Assembly (NCBI GenBank): GCA_030710605.1
Contig: CP092879.1
Coordinates: 40,486,842-40,550,841, forward strand
Origin: Cordylochernes scorpioides
Lineage: Eukaryota > Arthropoda > Arachnida > Pseudoscorpiones > Chernetidae
Direction of reading: 5' to 3'
Length of the DNA: 64,000 nt
This document shows positions 1 through 11,219 of this stretch, one piece after another. Both the position numbers and the translations under genes were made by a program. The notes beneath the pieces were generated by a model that had not been told where the DNA came from, ran no database searches, and saw only the letters and a list, made by a program, of their open reading frames with translations. Each line of letters begins with the position of its first letter. The stretch's first letter is position 1.

Positions 1-652
1 AGAAACTTGGTTATAACCTTGTAATTTTAAGGTTTCAAGTTTTCTATCAACAAATTGTTTTAGCCGTTGTTATATATATATATATATAATCATGGTATTA
101 TCATCAACTTAGCGCCATTGATTAATTTTATTTAAATGTTGCCTAACAGTCTTATTTTGTGATTTAACAAAAGGGCATTGCTCGATGCATTAAATATTCA
201 ATTTAGATATACATTTCTGCAGTCCTAGAGACATATGCCCATAGTTCTTTCAAATAAACAATTTACTCTAAATAATAGCAACTGCAGGGTATATACCTAT
301 TCAGTCTAATACAATATTGAAGCGGTCTGGAGATTAAAATGGCGAAAAACTGGGAAGGTTTACTACTGATGAGTCATGCCTTCCCTCTTTCAATTATTAT
401 CATTGCAGTATAAGGGCTGTATAAATAGATTTTAAATAAAGATGTTTTAAAAAATAACGCTAAAATATATTTAAAATTTCAACGATATATGCATGGTCCT
501 AAGTGATATTGTAACGAAGTTTGACTATAAGTAAATATAACTCTCCGTTTGATTTTTTAAAAACAAAACCGTGTGTATTGAGCCAAATAATATCAATTCT
601 CTGATTAAAATAATTCAAATAATAATTATGAAATAGTTTGAAATATAATAAA
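1..652. other. AT-rich intergenic stretch with one copy of hairpin repeat family X
   Basis: No gene is seen. A (TA)n run lies near 70-88. From about 165 to 430 there is a diverged copy of a repeat, here called family X, also found near 15.44, 17.95 and 30.80 kb and on the minus strand near 10.9 and 14.7 kb. Its recognisable parts are a GCTCGATGCA segment, a segment around GCGGTCTGG, and a short hairpin GGGAAGG...CCTTCCC whose loop contains ACTGATGAG. The family has no coding capacity that I can see and I do not know its class. Confidence 0.5.
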
Positions 653-841
653 CTAGCGAACCCGGCCACGCGTTGCTGTGGCTAAATTGTAATATGTTAA
701 ATTAACATTATACTAAACTATTCAGTACAGTAAAGTTAATATTCACTTATAAAGTTAAAAATGTTTTAGCCGATCTAAAGCCCTACGGATCGAGAATGGA
801 ACGTTACGTCAATATTTGAAAGTGATTTTTATATATATAGA
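653..841 (-). mobile_element. Short Helitron-like remnant
   Basis: Read on the minus strand the segment begins TCTATATATATAAAAAT and ends CTAG, with A and T as the outer neighbours, the layout expected of Helitron insertion between A and T. The CTAG end is preceded by a GC-rich imperfect hairpin (GCCAC...CCGGG region, 657-680). At only 189 bp it is a deletion derivative with no coding capacity. The match to other Helitron ends in the window (13,977; 40,829; 43,487) supports the call, but the hairpin is worn. Confidence 0.5.
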
Positions 842-1659
842 TAATATAGCCCTTCATTGCAATCATTGATTATAATCACTGCATTAATAAATGTCAGTGA
901 ACTCGTTTATATGTATTGGTTTTTGTTTGCGAGATATTCTAATAGAACGCTCTCACATTTTCTGTAAAATATTTATATATGCACAAACACAGAATATAAT
1001 CACTATGTCTTAATTTCGCTATAATTATTGTTATAAATATTATTCTAAAATAATTCGCCAGAAATCGTCCTGATAGTATACTAAACAACTTCCCAAAGTT
1101 TCATGGCAAACATCTAAAATAAAATAATACTTGTAATACTTTGCTACAATACTAAAAAGAGGGGGCATAGGTGTTTAAAATGTAAAATGTGCTCTAAATA
1201 GTATTACATAGAGCCTTCATAACAAACATATTTAAAATAAACCAATCAAAATATAATAATGCTGTAAAAACAGACCTTGCTACAATAATATAAAAGAAAT
1301 GAAAATAAAAAAAGACACCCACGCTGAGCCTCGAACCTAGGTTTGTTATACATATATTATTAAAATATTGTTTATGTTAATTTTTATTTTAAAAAGCTTA
1401 CATTTTAAATAAAATAATATTTTTAATAATTTGCTACAATAATATAAAAGAAATGAAAAAAAAAAAAACACCCACGCTGAGCCTCGATCCTAGGTTGCGG
1501 GGGTACGAAGCTGTGTACCTAACCTATAGGCTAAGCTTGACTTTACAAATAAGCTCATGCGAGGCTATTTCAGGCCATACGTCTGCCGCGAGGGGGCGCT
1601 GATTGCGAGTGAATTTACGTTTTATTGTAAATAAAAATGCAACGAAAGATTATTTCTAA
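842..1659. repeat. AT-rich stretch with a tandem SINE-like unit
   Basis: No gene. A unit containing TTGCTACAATAATATAAAAG followed by an A-rich run and then CACCCACGCTGAGCCTCGA occurs at about 1250-1345 and again at 1400-1545. The second copy continues into a sequence that on the minus strand looks tRNA-like: an A-box-like TAGCCTATAGGTTAGG and a B-box-like AGGATCGAGGCTC (1466-1545). This is best read as a tRNA-derived SINE fragment. A partial Helitron internal segment (CCAAAGTTTCATGG) sits at 1060-1115. Confidence 0.4.
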
Positions 1660-1811
1660 AGGGTAATTAGCCAGAAACCATCCCGGTAGTATACTAAACA
1701 TCTTCCCAAAGTTTCATCACGATTGGTTGAGCGATGTAGAAGATTATCACTGACGAACGGACGGACGGACGGACCAACGGACCAACAAACATCCATTTTT
1801 ATATATATAGA
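1660..1811 (-). mobile_element. Helitron 5-prime end fragment
   Basis: On the minus strand the piece begins TCTATATATATAAAAATGG and continues into GTCCGTCCGTCCGTTCG-type repeats and a segment matching CAATCGTGATGAAACTTTGG, the same order seen at the 5-prime ends of the Helitrons at 40,829 and 43,487. An A lies before the TC. The matching CTAG end was not located with confidence; it may be the one at 653, making a larger element of about 1.16 kb. Confidence 0.5.
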
Positions 1812-1825
1812 TATATAAACACAAC

Positions 1826-1962
1826 AAAGGCATATCCTGACCACTCACATGAGCAATTTAGATATCAGTGCGCCATCTAGCAAAACAAACGAAATATTGA
1901 TTTAACTTGTTCCGTGATATTTAGCCAACCCAATCTCTTTATAAATTAAGAGAAGCCAACCA
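1826..1962. repeat. Repeat family Y, copy 1
   Basis: Begins GGCATATCCTGACC and contains GCGCCATCTAG, TTGATTTAACTT and a GCCAACCCAATCT segment. The same order recurs at 25,852-25,995, and the first part recurs inside the inverted-repeat element at 9318-9505. No reading frame of note; likely a nonautonomous DNA transposon fragment. Confidence 0.5.
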
Positions 1963-2194
1963 CATATCCGTTTCGGGCTGTTGGGTCTCGAGGCTTCCTA
2001 AGAAATGAAAAAATAGGTATTTAATGTAAAGTTTGTGTAAATACACTGTTCCTGTGAAAATATAATAAATAATTCCAGTTCCAAAATAACTTTATTAGGT
2101 GCCGTTAAAAAAGAGCAACTTAGATCATCATATTTACAATAATGTGTGGGGAATGTGGTTATATACAAGGGTTTATTCAACAATTATATTTCAT

Positions 2195-2345
2195 ATAAGT
2201 GTTTTATAATACAATATAATGCGGCTTATGATTGTAAAACGAAAATTGCAATTATACCGTGAATGTTTCTTTTGAACGAAAAATCTAAATTTATTTTGAG
2301 GACAAATAACGATTATTTCTAACCTTAAGAATGAGGTATGAACAA
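2195..2345 (+). repeat. Single arm of palindromic family P
   Basis: Starts with ACAATATAATGCGGCTTATG and runs through TTTCTTTTGAACGAAAAATC and ATAACGATTATTTCTAACC. The same sequence forms the arms of inverted repeats at 7571-7897, 10,061-10,328 and 29,201-29,819, and single arms at 8385-8563 and 23,032-23,238. Just upstream (2075-2110) is a short SINE body fragment (AAAATAACTTTATTAGGTGCC) shared with 39,050 and 43,400. Confidence 0.55.
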
Positions 2346-3861
2346 ACATCGGATGGTCAACACCATTTGTATTCTTGTATCCTTTGGTCAACATTGACCA
2401 ACAAAATTGCCATCACCTCCTTAAAAAAAAAACTGAAAACAATAGAATTAAAGATTTTATTATTCCTTAAGTTTTTTTTACGGATGTATTGCATATTTTA
2501 ATCAAAATAGATATTTGCGATAATAATTCCCATGTGAAAATTCAAAATAAGGTAATATATCTCCAATAGTGTATTTTGTAAATTATTTGTAGCGTGAATA
2601 CTTCTGTTTTTAAAAGAACAATTTTCTACAAACTTCAAAATTATATTTTCTTCACTAAATATACATTTTCAACACACACGACACACACACATAACTTACG
2701 GTGAATAATTTATTTAATTTTGTTGAATATTTCTAAATATTTATAATTATTCTTATAACCGTTCTTTAACAAAAGATTATTTGAAATAAACCAAATAACC
2801 ACGTATCTATGTGTGCTCGATTAATATTAATTCTCTTTCAACCTTATTTTCAGCAGATAAATAGAGGTTAGATTATATTATAACTATTATAACTATTATA
2901 TATATTATAACTATATGATAACAATATTATAACTATTAATAAATATTCTTATCTATTTTTACTATATACATCTACATAAAAAAAACTCACAAAATTATAA
3001 AATATAATACATTTATTTAATTATATTTTAACTATCTTTGGTAGAAAATATGTTATTATATTATATCTAATAATAAATATTTCTCTTTACTATATAAATA
3101 TATTTAAAATTAACTAAAAATACAAGTGTTCATGTACATATAACTTTCCATAGCATAGTTAAGTTTCATTTTGTATCAAATTTCATGTAAAAGGGCGTTA
3201 TACCGAAAGTTTGAAAAAGGTTTAATAAAGGATACTCATCCATCGACGTTTATTTTATTATCTAAAATGTGTTCACTAAATTGATCTAATTACTAGTATC
3301 TATCTAGTATCTTTAAACTACCATTGGGATAACGAATAGGTTGCTATATTTCATATATTAATGAATATTTCTTTACAAGAAATATAAGAGAAAGAAATAA
3401 AAATATATAAATGGTTATGTATAGAGGTATATAATTAATTGACAAAGTTCTAAGTTATATGATATCGATCCATATCAAGGTATCAAAAGTTGGCTTTTGA
3501 AACTAATATAGCTTTTAGAAATCAAAGTTTTTTTTTTTAAATTGGAAAACAATCTTTACCGCAAAAAGATAAAACTATTAAAGTTTAAAAGTTTAATGGC
3601 CAAACGTAGCAATTCTGGGAGAGGTTTAAAAACTGTAATTTAAGGCGAAGGTCAGAAAAACGCTAGGTGACTTAAATAAGTACATGGACTTTTTATATTG
3701 TGAAATTAGTTTTGAATCTAAATATGTGATAGTTGATTACTTATATTAATTGTATTATCTAATGGTTAATATGTCAATAAAACTTTTATTTCTTATTTAT
3801 TACTTATACTTCTCTTTCTGACAAACAAAGAGTATTTTAAAGATCTATTAATATTGGAATT
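2346..3861. other. AT-rich intergenic, no gene seen
   Basis: Very AT-rich. There is a (TAACTAT)-like low-complexity patch at 2870-2945. Open frames are short and have no recognisable features. Nothing else was identified. Confidence 0.6.
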
Positions 3862-4258
3862 CAGTAGAATCTCCCTGTAAAGGACACTTAATTGCAGAGC
3901 AAAAGTATTCTTTAGAGAGAAGTGTCCTCTTACCGGAGAGTTTTTAAAAAGTAAAAGTTTTTTTGAAAATAGAGCAATCCATAAATACATCTTTAATTGA
4001 AAAGGCATATATTGGATCAAAATATCATTTATTTAAACAATATTTCAGTTGGCTGAACGCCAACCTTCATCAAGGTATTATAATATATTGATATAACACT
4101 TTGTGTTTCAGTCAACTGAAATATTGGTTAAATAAATGATATTTTGATCCAATATATGCCTTTTTAGTTAAAGTAAAAATTACTATTTTGAAAATGAAAA
4201 CTGTCCTTTATAGAGAGGTTTCCTCTAGCGCGAGTGTCCTCTCATGGACGTTCTACTG
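3862..4258 (+). mobile_element. pogo-like MITE (copy 1), interrupted
   Basis: The ends are inverted copies: CAGTAGAATCTCCCTGTAAA at the left and TCATGGACGTTCTACTG at the right. The right end is followed by TA; the left TA has decayed. Internal marks GAGTGTCCTCTCATGG and AAAACTGTCCTTTATAGAGA are shared with the copies at 13,844, 15,537, 21,944 and 58,297. A palindromic element (about 3966-4170) splits it. The termini match the CAGT... style of pogo/Tigger elements with TA target sites; assignment is by end sequence only. Confidence 0.65.
3966..4170. repeat. Palindromic element Q (copy 1) nested in the pogo MITE
   Basis: The arms read AAAAGGCATATATTGGATC... and the inverse ...GATCCAATATATGCCTTTT, each followed inward by an ATTTCAGTTG(G/A)CTGAA segment. 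Copies lie at 53,130, 57,386 and 60,554. A matching AAGTAAAA on both outer sides could be an 8-bp target duplication, which would fit a hAT-type insertion; this is tentative. It has no coding capacity and would fold into a long hairpin if transcribed. Confidence 0.6.
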
Positions 4259-4364
4259 TATATCAACACAACTTGAATATTGGATAATGAAAACTGATGT
4301 ATATTTTGCCGAGAGCAAGTTGACTTGAAATATAGGAAAGGCTAGTTTTCAAATTTAAATAGAC

Positions 4365-4500
4365 GTAGAAACTATGCGTCATCTATTGACAGTCTTAGCA
4401 AACTTGCAGACTAAGGTTCGTCATATCACAGCACCAGTTATAGTAAATTCCCTATATTGAGACCATGGTAGAGTGCTATGGCCCTCCTCAGTTCATAATG
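4365..4500 (+). repeat. Diverged fragment of MITE family W
   Basis: Contains GCGTCATCTATTGACAGTC, then GAGACCATGGT and ATGGCCCTCCTCAGT in the same order as the better copies at 11,220-11,640 and 35,860-36,232. Heavily mutated and truncated. Confidence 0.45.
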
Positions 4501-4639
4501 GTCTTTGATATCAGGAATTAATACTAGGATTTATTGAAATCTTCAAAATTCTCCATAAAAGAGGAGGACAAATACAAAATGAAATTGCTTCGTATATTAT
4601 CTTTATATATGTATGATTATTTTGTTTTGTTATTGAAAA

Positions 4640-4810
4640 AGATAGAGAATTGAAGGTGCAGTCGTGAAAATAGTAAATGATGGGTAACATCAAGTATTTT
4701 TATTTTGAATCATTTTAGGCAAATTACACATAAAATTATTTATCACATTAATATTAAATTTATAAAAATGAATTATATATTCGTGATAAAAAAGGTAGGT
4801 CAACTATAAA
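4640..4810 (+). repeat. Dispersed AT-rich repeat shared with 20,285-20,475
   Basis: The order TTGAAGGT(G/A)CAGTCGTGA, CATCAAGTA, TTTTATTTT, ATTACACAT, GAATTATATATT and ATATTTACAAC is preserved between the two places, with many substitutions. No coding features. The stretch from 4260 to 4640 holds only the MITE W fragment and short AT-rich sequence. Confidence 0.4.
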
Positions 4811-5655
4811 TATTTACAACAAATATTCAAAAAAAAGTCATATCTTCTAAATCTATGGTCAAAAATGTAGAAAAGTCAATGATGAAAATAAAATACATGT
4901 TTTAAAAAATAAAATATTTGTATTTTAGATTATATAATATGTATATTGAAATAGAATCGCGTATAACATTTAAATCCGTTTTATTTATGATTATATTTTA
5001 TAGAAAGAAGGATAGTGTCGCTTTTTCACAAAAGAAGAATCACCTATTAGAGTTATTGTTTTAGTTTATTTCCAATGATCCTCTTTTACCACTTGGCCCA
5101 ATTGAAGTGGTAAAAACCTTCTACAAAAGAGTAAACAAAATTTCAAAAGTGGCTTCGAGATTGGAAATAATTGTTGTTTTACATGATGATATATTTATAA
5201 TAAAATATTTGATGAAAATGTCTTTCTTTCTCCTTGTTAATATCTTATGACTATTATTTACGACCTAAAATTATTGTAAATATGTATAGACAACTGTAGA
5301 AACATACATGTATGCCAGCGCAAATCTCTCTAGGGCGTTTTAAATTGAAATAATTTTTTTTAAATGATAAATTTATATTCACCAAATTTTACAGGTGTGT
5401 GTTAAAACAGATGACATTTTGTGAATGTACCAACATTCAAAAAGTATTTTAGAAAATATTCATTTCACAGTATATACATTAAAAATACATTTTTACGTAC
5501 ATTTTTTCAGATAAAATGCTGTTTCAAATTGATTTTCGTTTTTTTTTGTTCACTTAAGGTAGAGAATTTCTAATACCTAAAAGATATATTCAGTTTGAAT
5601 ATAATATTTGTGTGAAATCTATGTATGATTTAGGAACAAATGAAGTTTTGTTTAC
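4811..5655. other. AT-rich intergenic, no gene seen
   Basis: No recognised repeat, RNA or coding feature. Open frames are short and of low complexity. Confidence 0.55.
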
Positions 5656-6160
5656 GAGCCGATGACAAGTAGGAAAGGCTGTGCCGGCGTGCCATAAACT
5701 GAAGAATCTGGCTGCCGTCCAACAGTCTAGGAGGATTTGTTATGGGCGGCATTCCTCCGCCATTACTTAGCTCGAGCCATGTTAGGTGCGGAAGTCACAC
5801 CGCTAGGATCATGGTGTTTATAACCGTTCAGTCATACCTATTATCTATATATATAACAATTTTGCAGGATGATTTTATTCATGTTCCAAATGTGTCACAC
5901 CTAACCCCTCGATTATAAATAAAAACAATGCTTTTTGTTCATTACACCAGTATAAAACGTAAAGGTAATGATAAAGTAAGTGCCATTCTGGTACAAGTAA
6001 ACTTGTAAATACTTGTGATGTAAAATTGTAAACTTGTAAATGCTTGACAAAGGCCAACATGTATGCTTGTTAACTGGTGTTGTGGCCCATTCTTCATTAC
6101 CATTATAACGTTTTGTAATTGTATGATGAACCAAAATTTAGTTCATGAGTACCATTCTTT
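5656..6160. other. Less AT-rich island, unrecognised
   Basis: Around 5660-5825 the base composition shifts to balanced GC in an otherwise AT-rich background, suggesting an old mobile insertion; no family is recognised. From 5875 to 6135 two overlapping minus-strand frames of 61-73 codons run through sequence containing CTTGTAAATACTTGTGATG and its near repeat CTTGTAAATGCTTGAC. I see no protein family signature. Confidence 0.35.
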
Positions 6161-7570
6161 TTCAACTTTATGATATACATAAATTGGATATAATGAAGAA
6201 TAGGAGAAACAGAATGAGTAGAATACAATTTATATTCTCATTTCTTATGTAAAATCTTATTGTATTCATTGAAATATTTAAAATGTTTAAAATAGCAATA
6301 TTTTACAAAGGAACCAAACTTTCGGCTTTCAGGGCGTCATACACTTGTTCAGAATAAAAAACTGGGGGTAACGAACCTGAAATTCGTCAATAAGAAGGAA
6401 ATAGTGAATAAGTAAAGAACTTTTTATTTTCCTTATATTTTATTCATTTTTAGTTGTTTTTTCTGATTATATTTTTTGTGCATTGCTAAATTATAAGTAC
6501 ACACAAACTATTTGTAGAAATAAAGACTATTAAATGAACAAAAATGTAAAAAAAATGTAATGGAATAGAAAGAGGTATGAAGAGAAGAACAAATATATAA
6601 GATTTGACACAACAACTCTTGCCTCTTTAGAAACACACAAAAAAAAATATTGTATAAGTGTCGCACCTACCCTATAATGCAATCAATATATATTTTGAAG
6701 ATGAATAATTTTGAACCACACTTAGTACTGCTATCATAGCTTATATTATCGTGAAAGGAGTAGAATCAGTTGAACACAATTTAAAAGCATTGGATGTTCT
6801 CAAATATTTCCGTACAGGAAAAATAACATGGATATGCGCCTAAAACTGAATATGCAAAAAACGAACTAACTTACATAATACAAAGTTGAAAATATTACGC
6901 TCACCCATTCCAAATCTATAACTATATATATCATGGCAAAGTTTAATTAGGTTAAATATTGTGCAACAACGCAAACGTATTAGGAACAAATGGATTATGC
7001 AAATAAGTTTATTATCTTGCTAATTTGCATATCTCAGGCTTGAAAACTAGATGTATATATAAGGCAATAATACTTCTCTTTACCTATACCTACATTATAT
7101 ATTGAAGATTATTCCGATAAGTCAATTATTAAAAAATCGTATAGAACGAAAGAGGAGAAAATGCTAAATAGTCCATAACAAACCAGTTTGAATTTGTAGG
7201 GATTGAAATAATAGTGTTATGAATCCTTTCTGACCTGACTCTATATGGTGAGAAATTTTCGGATGGGCTAAATAATGTAAGTAAATATTAGAAACCTATG
7301 TAAATCTAGCTTCTTTATTTGCATAGATATATTATAGAGAGAACATATCGCAAATGAACCAATAATTAGTTTCATTTTTATTCCAAAATTTTCGCGTTTC
7401 GACGACTTCCTGTCATCTTGTCAAGTAAAGCTGTCGCTTCGAATAAATTATGTAGAATTTGGAATAAAAATAATTTGATTATTGATATATTGTCACTTAA
7501 TGAAATTGTCAACCGAAGTCATGATATCCTTAGGCCTTTCAGAATTTGTATTATATATATAGCAAGTTTT
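6161..7570. other. AT-rich intergenic, no gene seen
   Basis: No convincing feature. A short motif near 7390-7425 (minus strand GATGACAGG...CGAAACGCG) recalls hammerhead cores but lacks the CTGATGA box and the stem pairing. Confidence 0.55.
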
Positions 7571-7897
7571 TATTTTCAACGAAAAATCGATATTTTATTT
7601 TTAAAGGAGAAATAACGATTATTTCTGACCTTAGTGATGAGCTATGAAAGGATGAATTGTGAAGAGTAATAACAAACGGAAAAATAAAAGTGTCCAGGGA
7701 TGGACTTCCCATGCCTGGACACTTTTATTTTTCCGTTCATCATTACTCTTCACAATTCATCCTTTCATACCTCATTCTTAAGGTTAGAAATAATCGTTAT
7801 TTCTCCTTAAAAAATAAAATTTTGATTTTTCGTTGAAAAGAAACACTTGCGATATAATTTTCAAATTTCGTTTTACAATCACAAGTCGCATTATATT
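7571..7897. repeat. Palindromic family P, full inverted copy
   Basis: Two arms of roughly 135 bp meet near 7706 at GTGTCCAGGGATGG / CCATGCCTGGACAC. The arms carry ATAACGATTATTTCT and its inverse, GGATGAATTGTGAAGAGTAA and its inverse, and AAAATAAAAGTGTCC. The right arm extends further, to CGCATTATAT. In the 29.2-29.8 kb copies the same centre carries a tRNA-like sequence, so this is probably a collapsed derivative. Confidence 0.65.
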
Positions 7898-8091
7898 ATA
7901 ATATATATATATATATTAGGAAGAAATATTTTCTGCTGTTGAGAGATTAACTGCTTGTAGAGGAATTATTGGTCATTTGCTTTATCTTTGAATCCATAAG
8001 TATGTGATATTGTTCTTCAGTCGTAGTAATAATTAAATAAAATTAACTTTGAATCACAATTTTTTTTAATTGTGACAATGAAACATAATTA

Positions 8092-8283
8092 AGGAAAATA
8101 TTGCCCGATTTAAGGTGTAAGAATGAAAAAAATGAAAGACTTATTTACATAATTTACAAAAGGTTTGAGCCGGCCATCAGGAAACAATAGGTTATATAAA
8201 GGGACAGCGCGACCTCTGGCGGTCGATTTAACAGAATAGTTTAATATATGAAATTATAATTTTGAAATAAAATAATTTTTCTA
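8092..8283 (+). repeat. Repeat family Z, copy 1
   Basis: Marked by CTTATTTACATAATTTACAA, GAGCCGGCCATC, GACCTCTGGCGGTCGATTT and ACAGA. The order is kept at 38,622-38,822 and 57,130-57,290. The gapped similarity outside these blocks suggests an old nonautonomous element. No coding features. Confidence 0.5.
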
Positions 8284-8384
8284 AAACATATATATACAGT
8301 TATATATTCTAAGTACAAACTTCAGAGCTTTATCCATACATTATCCATGCACCTTGTTTCCTACTTTGATGCAATATATTTCTC

Positions 8385-8563
8385 ATCCCTGGACACTTTA
8401 TTTTTCCGTTTAACATTACTCTTCAAATTCATCCTTTCATATTTCATCCCTAAGGTTAGAAATAATCGCTATTTCTCCTTAAAATAAATTTCGAATTTTC
8501 GTTCAAAAGAAATATTTGCGTTATAATTGCAATTATCGTTCTACAATCATAAGCCGCATTATA
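8385..8563 (-). repeat. Single arm of palindromic family P
   Basis: Inverse orientation of the arm at 2195-2345, from CATCCCTGGACACTTTATTT to AAGCCGCATTATAT. It ends in the vestige of the core (CCCTGGACAC), so it is half of a broken palindrome. Confidence 0.55.
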
Positions 8564-9317
8564 TATTAATATCCACGAACTGTTTTGCTTCTCTATAATT
8601 TGCTATCTATCAGTTTTCCGGAATATCAGATATCAGACAAAAACAATATTCATTCCATTTATTACATTACGAAGCTAAAGATAACTACGTGATGTGATTG
8701 TTAAAACCCTTGAAGTCAATTAATGTTGACCTATATAACGGTAATAAAAGACCTAATCATAAAATAACTTATTTATAAAGTCTATTACTACTCTGATGAT
8801 ATAAAAGGTTGAAAAATACTTTATTCATCTAAGAAGAAGAAGAAAAAGAATTGTGATTAACCTTTTAAGTACTTATTCCAGCCTCGTTTTTGTTGTTGTT
8901 CCACTTCATTTGAGCCTTTTTCGGATATTTGGGGTCAAATTTATTCACCTATCACGATTTTTTTTATCCTAATTTACGGAGGGGGGGGGGGTCAAATTCG
9001 AAAGTTGATCTTGTGTGCGTTTAACTTAAGTGTATGATGTATAAGATAATGATTGATTACTATATCGTAATTGGGGCAATCAGAATATTATCGATTTTTT
9101 TTATCATCGCTCCACTGAATAATTTGAAGCTATGATTATCGTGAGTTTGCACTTCCCTGTCTTCCTTTGAACTATTTTGAATGGTGACGAGATACTAGTT
9201 AGGGATTAGTCATGTAAAATCTATATTACATTAATAAACTAATCATAAGTACATTTTATCATATAAATTGGGATCAAGACAATAACTTGGAAATATATTT
9301 GATACACAGTAACCTTT
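8564..9317. other. AT-rich intergenic with a poly-G run
   Basis: No gene. An unbroken G run at about 8981-8991 is notable in this composition. No repeat family recognised. Confidence 0.5.
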
Positions 9318-9505
9318 AAAAATAAAGAAAGCATATCCTGACCAGAAGCACATGTGCTTTATATAAGGCAGAGCGCCATATGGTGGAACAGAAATCAATT
9401 TCTGTGTGTTGATGTTGTGGTGTTGATTTCTGTTCCTCCAGATATCGCTTTGCCTTCTGCAAAGCACATGTTCTCCTGGTAAAGATAGGCTTTCTTTATT
9501 TTTAA
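9318..9505. mobile_element. Inverted-repeat MITE related to family Y
   Basis: Left AAATAAAGAAAGCATATCCT and right AGATAGGCTTTCTTTATTT are inverted; the arms continue with AGCACATG, GCAGAGCG and TGGAACAGAAATCAA and their inverses, meeting at a short centre near 9408. About 80-90 bp of paired arm. The GGCAGAGCGCCAT block ties it to family Y. The minus-strand ORF at 9243-9467 is a by-product. Downstream, 9541-9590 is a partial inverse copy of the direct repeat at 30.4 and 31.4 kb. Confidence 0.6.
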
Positions 9506-9868
9506 TATCAACACTTGACCCATTTATTTATTTTTTTCTACAGTGACCTTTATTAAAGACACACGAGATAACCAAGTGTGAACAAAATCTGCCTCCTTAA
9601 TTTTTTTCCATGTATTTTAAAATAATACATATTTGGTTACAAAACACTTTAAATTCTGATTATTTTATTTATTACCTCAATATAATTGGACAAACGTATT
9701 TTGTATCAAATGACATTTTATGATTTTACACTTTCTAAAAATAAATTGATAAATTATTTCGTAAAATCAGTGTCAAACTACTACCCTCCATGATTATTAT
9801 AGACTGTACGATATAATAAAAACAACAATTATATTATGATGCATCAGCGCGCCATCTGTTATGAATAT

Positions 9869-10031
9869 TCGAAACTATTATAGACGCGTATGATTCTTTT
9901 AAAATTTAAATAATTTCTACTACCCTTACTGCAATGGAAAACAGACCCTCCCATTAATTTTTCCATTGCAGTAAGGGCAGTAGAAATTGTTTAATTTCAA
10001 AAGGAATCATACGCGTCTATAATAGTTTCGA
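9869..10031. repeat. Short inverted repeat
   Basis: TCGAAACTATTATAGACGCG at the left and its inverse at the right enclose arms of about 65-70 bp meeting near 9950. The inner arms (CTTACTGCAATGG / CCATTGCAGTAAGGGCAGTAG) match the tail of family X (CATCGCAGTAAG...CAGTAGAAG). It is probably a fold-back derivative of that family. Confidence 0.55.
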
Positions 10032-10060
10032 TTTTTTATAAATAACAATACATAGAAGTA

Positions 10061-10328
10061 TTATAATACAATATAATGCAGCTTATGATTGTAAAACGAC
10101 ATTTGAAAATTATCCCGCATGTGTTTCTTTTGAACGAAAAATCTAAATTTATTTTAAGGAGAAATAACGATTATTTCTAACCTAAAAGATGAAGTATGAA
10201 AGGATGGATTGTGAATAGTAATGATAAACGGTTAGAAATAATCGTTATTTCTCCTTAAAATAAATTTCGATTTTAGGTTCAAAAGAAAAAGATGCGGGAT
10301 AATTTTCAAATGTCGTTTTATAATAGAG
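10061..10328. repeat. Palindromic family P, inverted copy
   Basis: The arms pair from TTATAATAC...AAAACGACATTTGAAAATTA at the left to the inverse at the right. The copy is collapsed: the centre (GGATTGTGAATAGTAATGAT) is asymmetric and lacks the CCAGGG core. Confidence 0.6.
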
Positions 10329-10382
10329 ATATTATGTCTATTATTTTTTTGAATTAATATTTTCCTTTAAAAAAAGTGTCAA

Positions 10383-10455
10383 ATGCGGGATTCGATCCCA
10401 GGTCGTAGCTGACAAAATTCAATGCTCTATACCACTACTCCGCCAACCAACCAAA
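10383..10455 (-). repeat. tRNA-derived SINE head
   Basis: On the minus strand an A-box-like TGGCGGAGTAGTGGTATAG is followed by a B-box-like GGGATCGAATCCC, the spacing of a tRNA-derived pol III promoter. A related head is at 22,428-22,492, and B-box pieces with the same flank recur at 39,150 and 43,295. The acceptor stem is not well paired, so it is not a tRNA gene. The ORF 10,427-10,621 has no support. Confidence 0.5.
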
Positions 10456-11219
10456 GAAAAACGCTGTGAGGAGTATAAGAGGTAGCCCTAGTGGAGACAA
10501 GATTGAGGTCAGCAGAACATGATAGGTAGCCAACCCATCTCATACATTGTGCAGTAAAACATTGATGAGCTCCAGCTAATAAGGCCAAGCTTTCTGTCCA
10601 ATCAACGATCTCGGACGTCAATCATTGGTCAATATCGTTAGGCCAGGGAGCCAGCCAATAAAGATTTTCTATCGTGATCCACCAATCGGGATTAATGGTC
10701 CCCTTGTCTTTGAACGTTGAAGATGACGGTGAATTGTTTCACCACTTACCTTGTTAATATTTCCTTTTATTGGAAGTAGAAAGTTTATTGTGTATGAGAG
10801 GATACAAATAAAGAATTGTCTTTAGAAATTAATAGTGTAAGAATATAATTTGAAACTATTTCAGTATACCTTTTTCCTTTAAAAAGCAACTTTAATTGTT
10901 ATTGATGCAGTGGAAAATTCTAAGAAGGTTTAGCTCATCAGTGCTAAACCTACCAACGATTTCGCCTATTTAATTTACCAGACTGTCCTAATTTTAATTG
11001 GACGGTTTTTTGCATATATATTCGTCATTTTTTAAAACCCTTTTACTTAAGATATTAAAGAAACGATAAACTTTCAATGAACTATGGAGGGTTTTGAATA
11101 CATCAATATTTGACCCAGTTTTACAGAATTAATCGCAAAAAGGTTTGTAGAATTATAAAATGAAATTTTGTAGGGATTGCGCATATATAGATATTTCGCA
11201 TAAAAAAGCCACATTAAAT
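10456..11219. other. Intergenic with a minus-strand family X hairpin fragment
   Basis: No gene. At about 10,895-10,990 on the minus strand is the core of family X: a 10-bp stem AAGGTTTAGC / GCTAAACCTT around the loop ACTGATGA. The rest shows nothing recognisable. Confidence 0.45.

Noticed and set aside
7386-7430. Hammerhead-like motif on the minus strand (GATGACAGG...CGAAACGCG)
   Set aside because: The CTGATGA box is altered and stem II does not pair next to the core; kept only as a remark.
10383-10455. Functional tRNA gene
   Set aside because: A and B boxes are present but the acceptor stem does not pair; SINE head.
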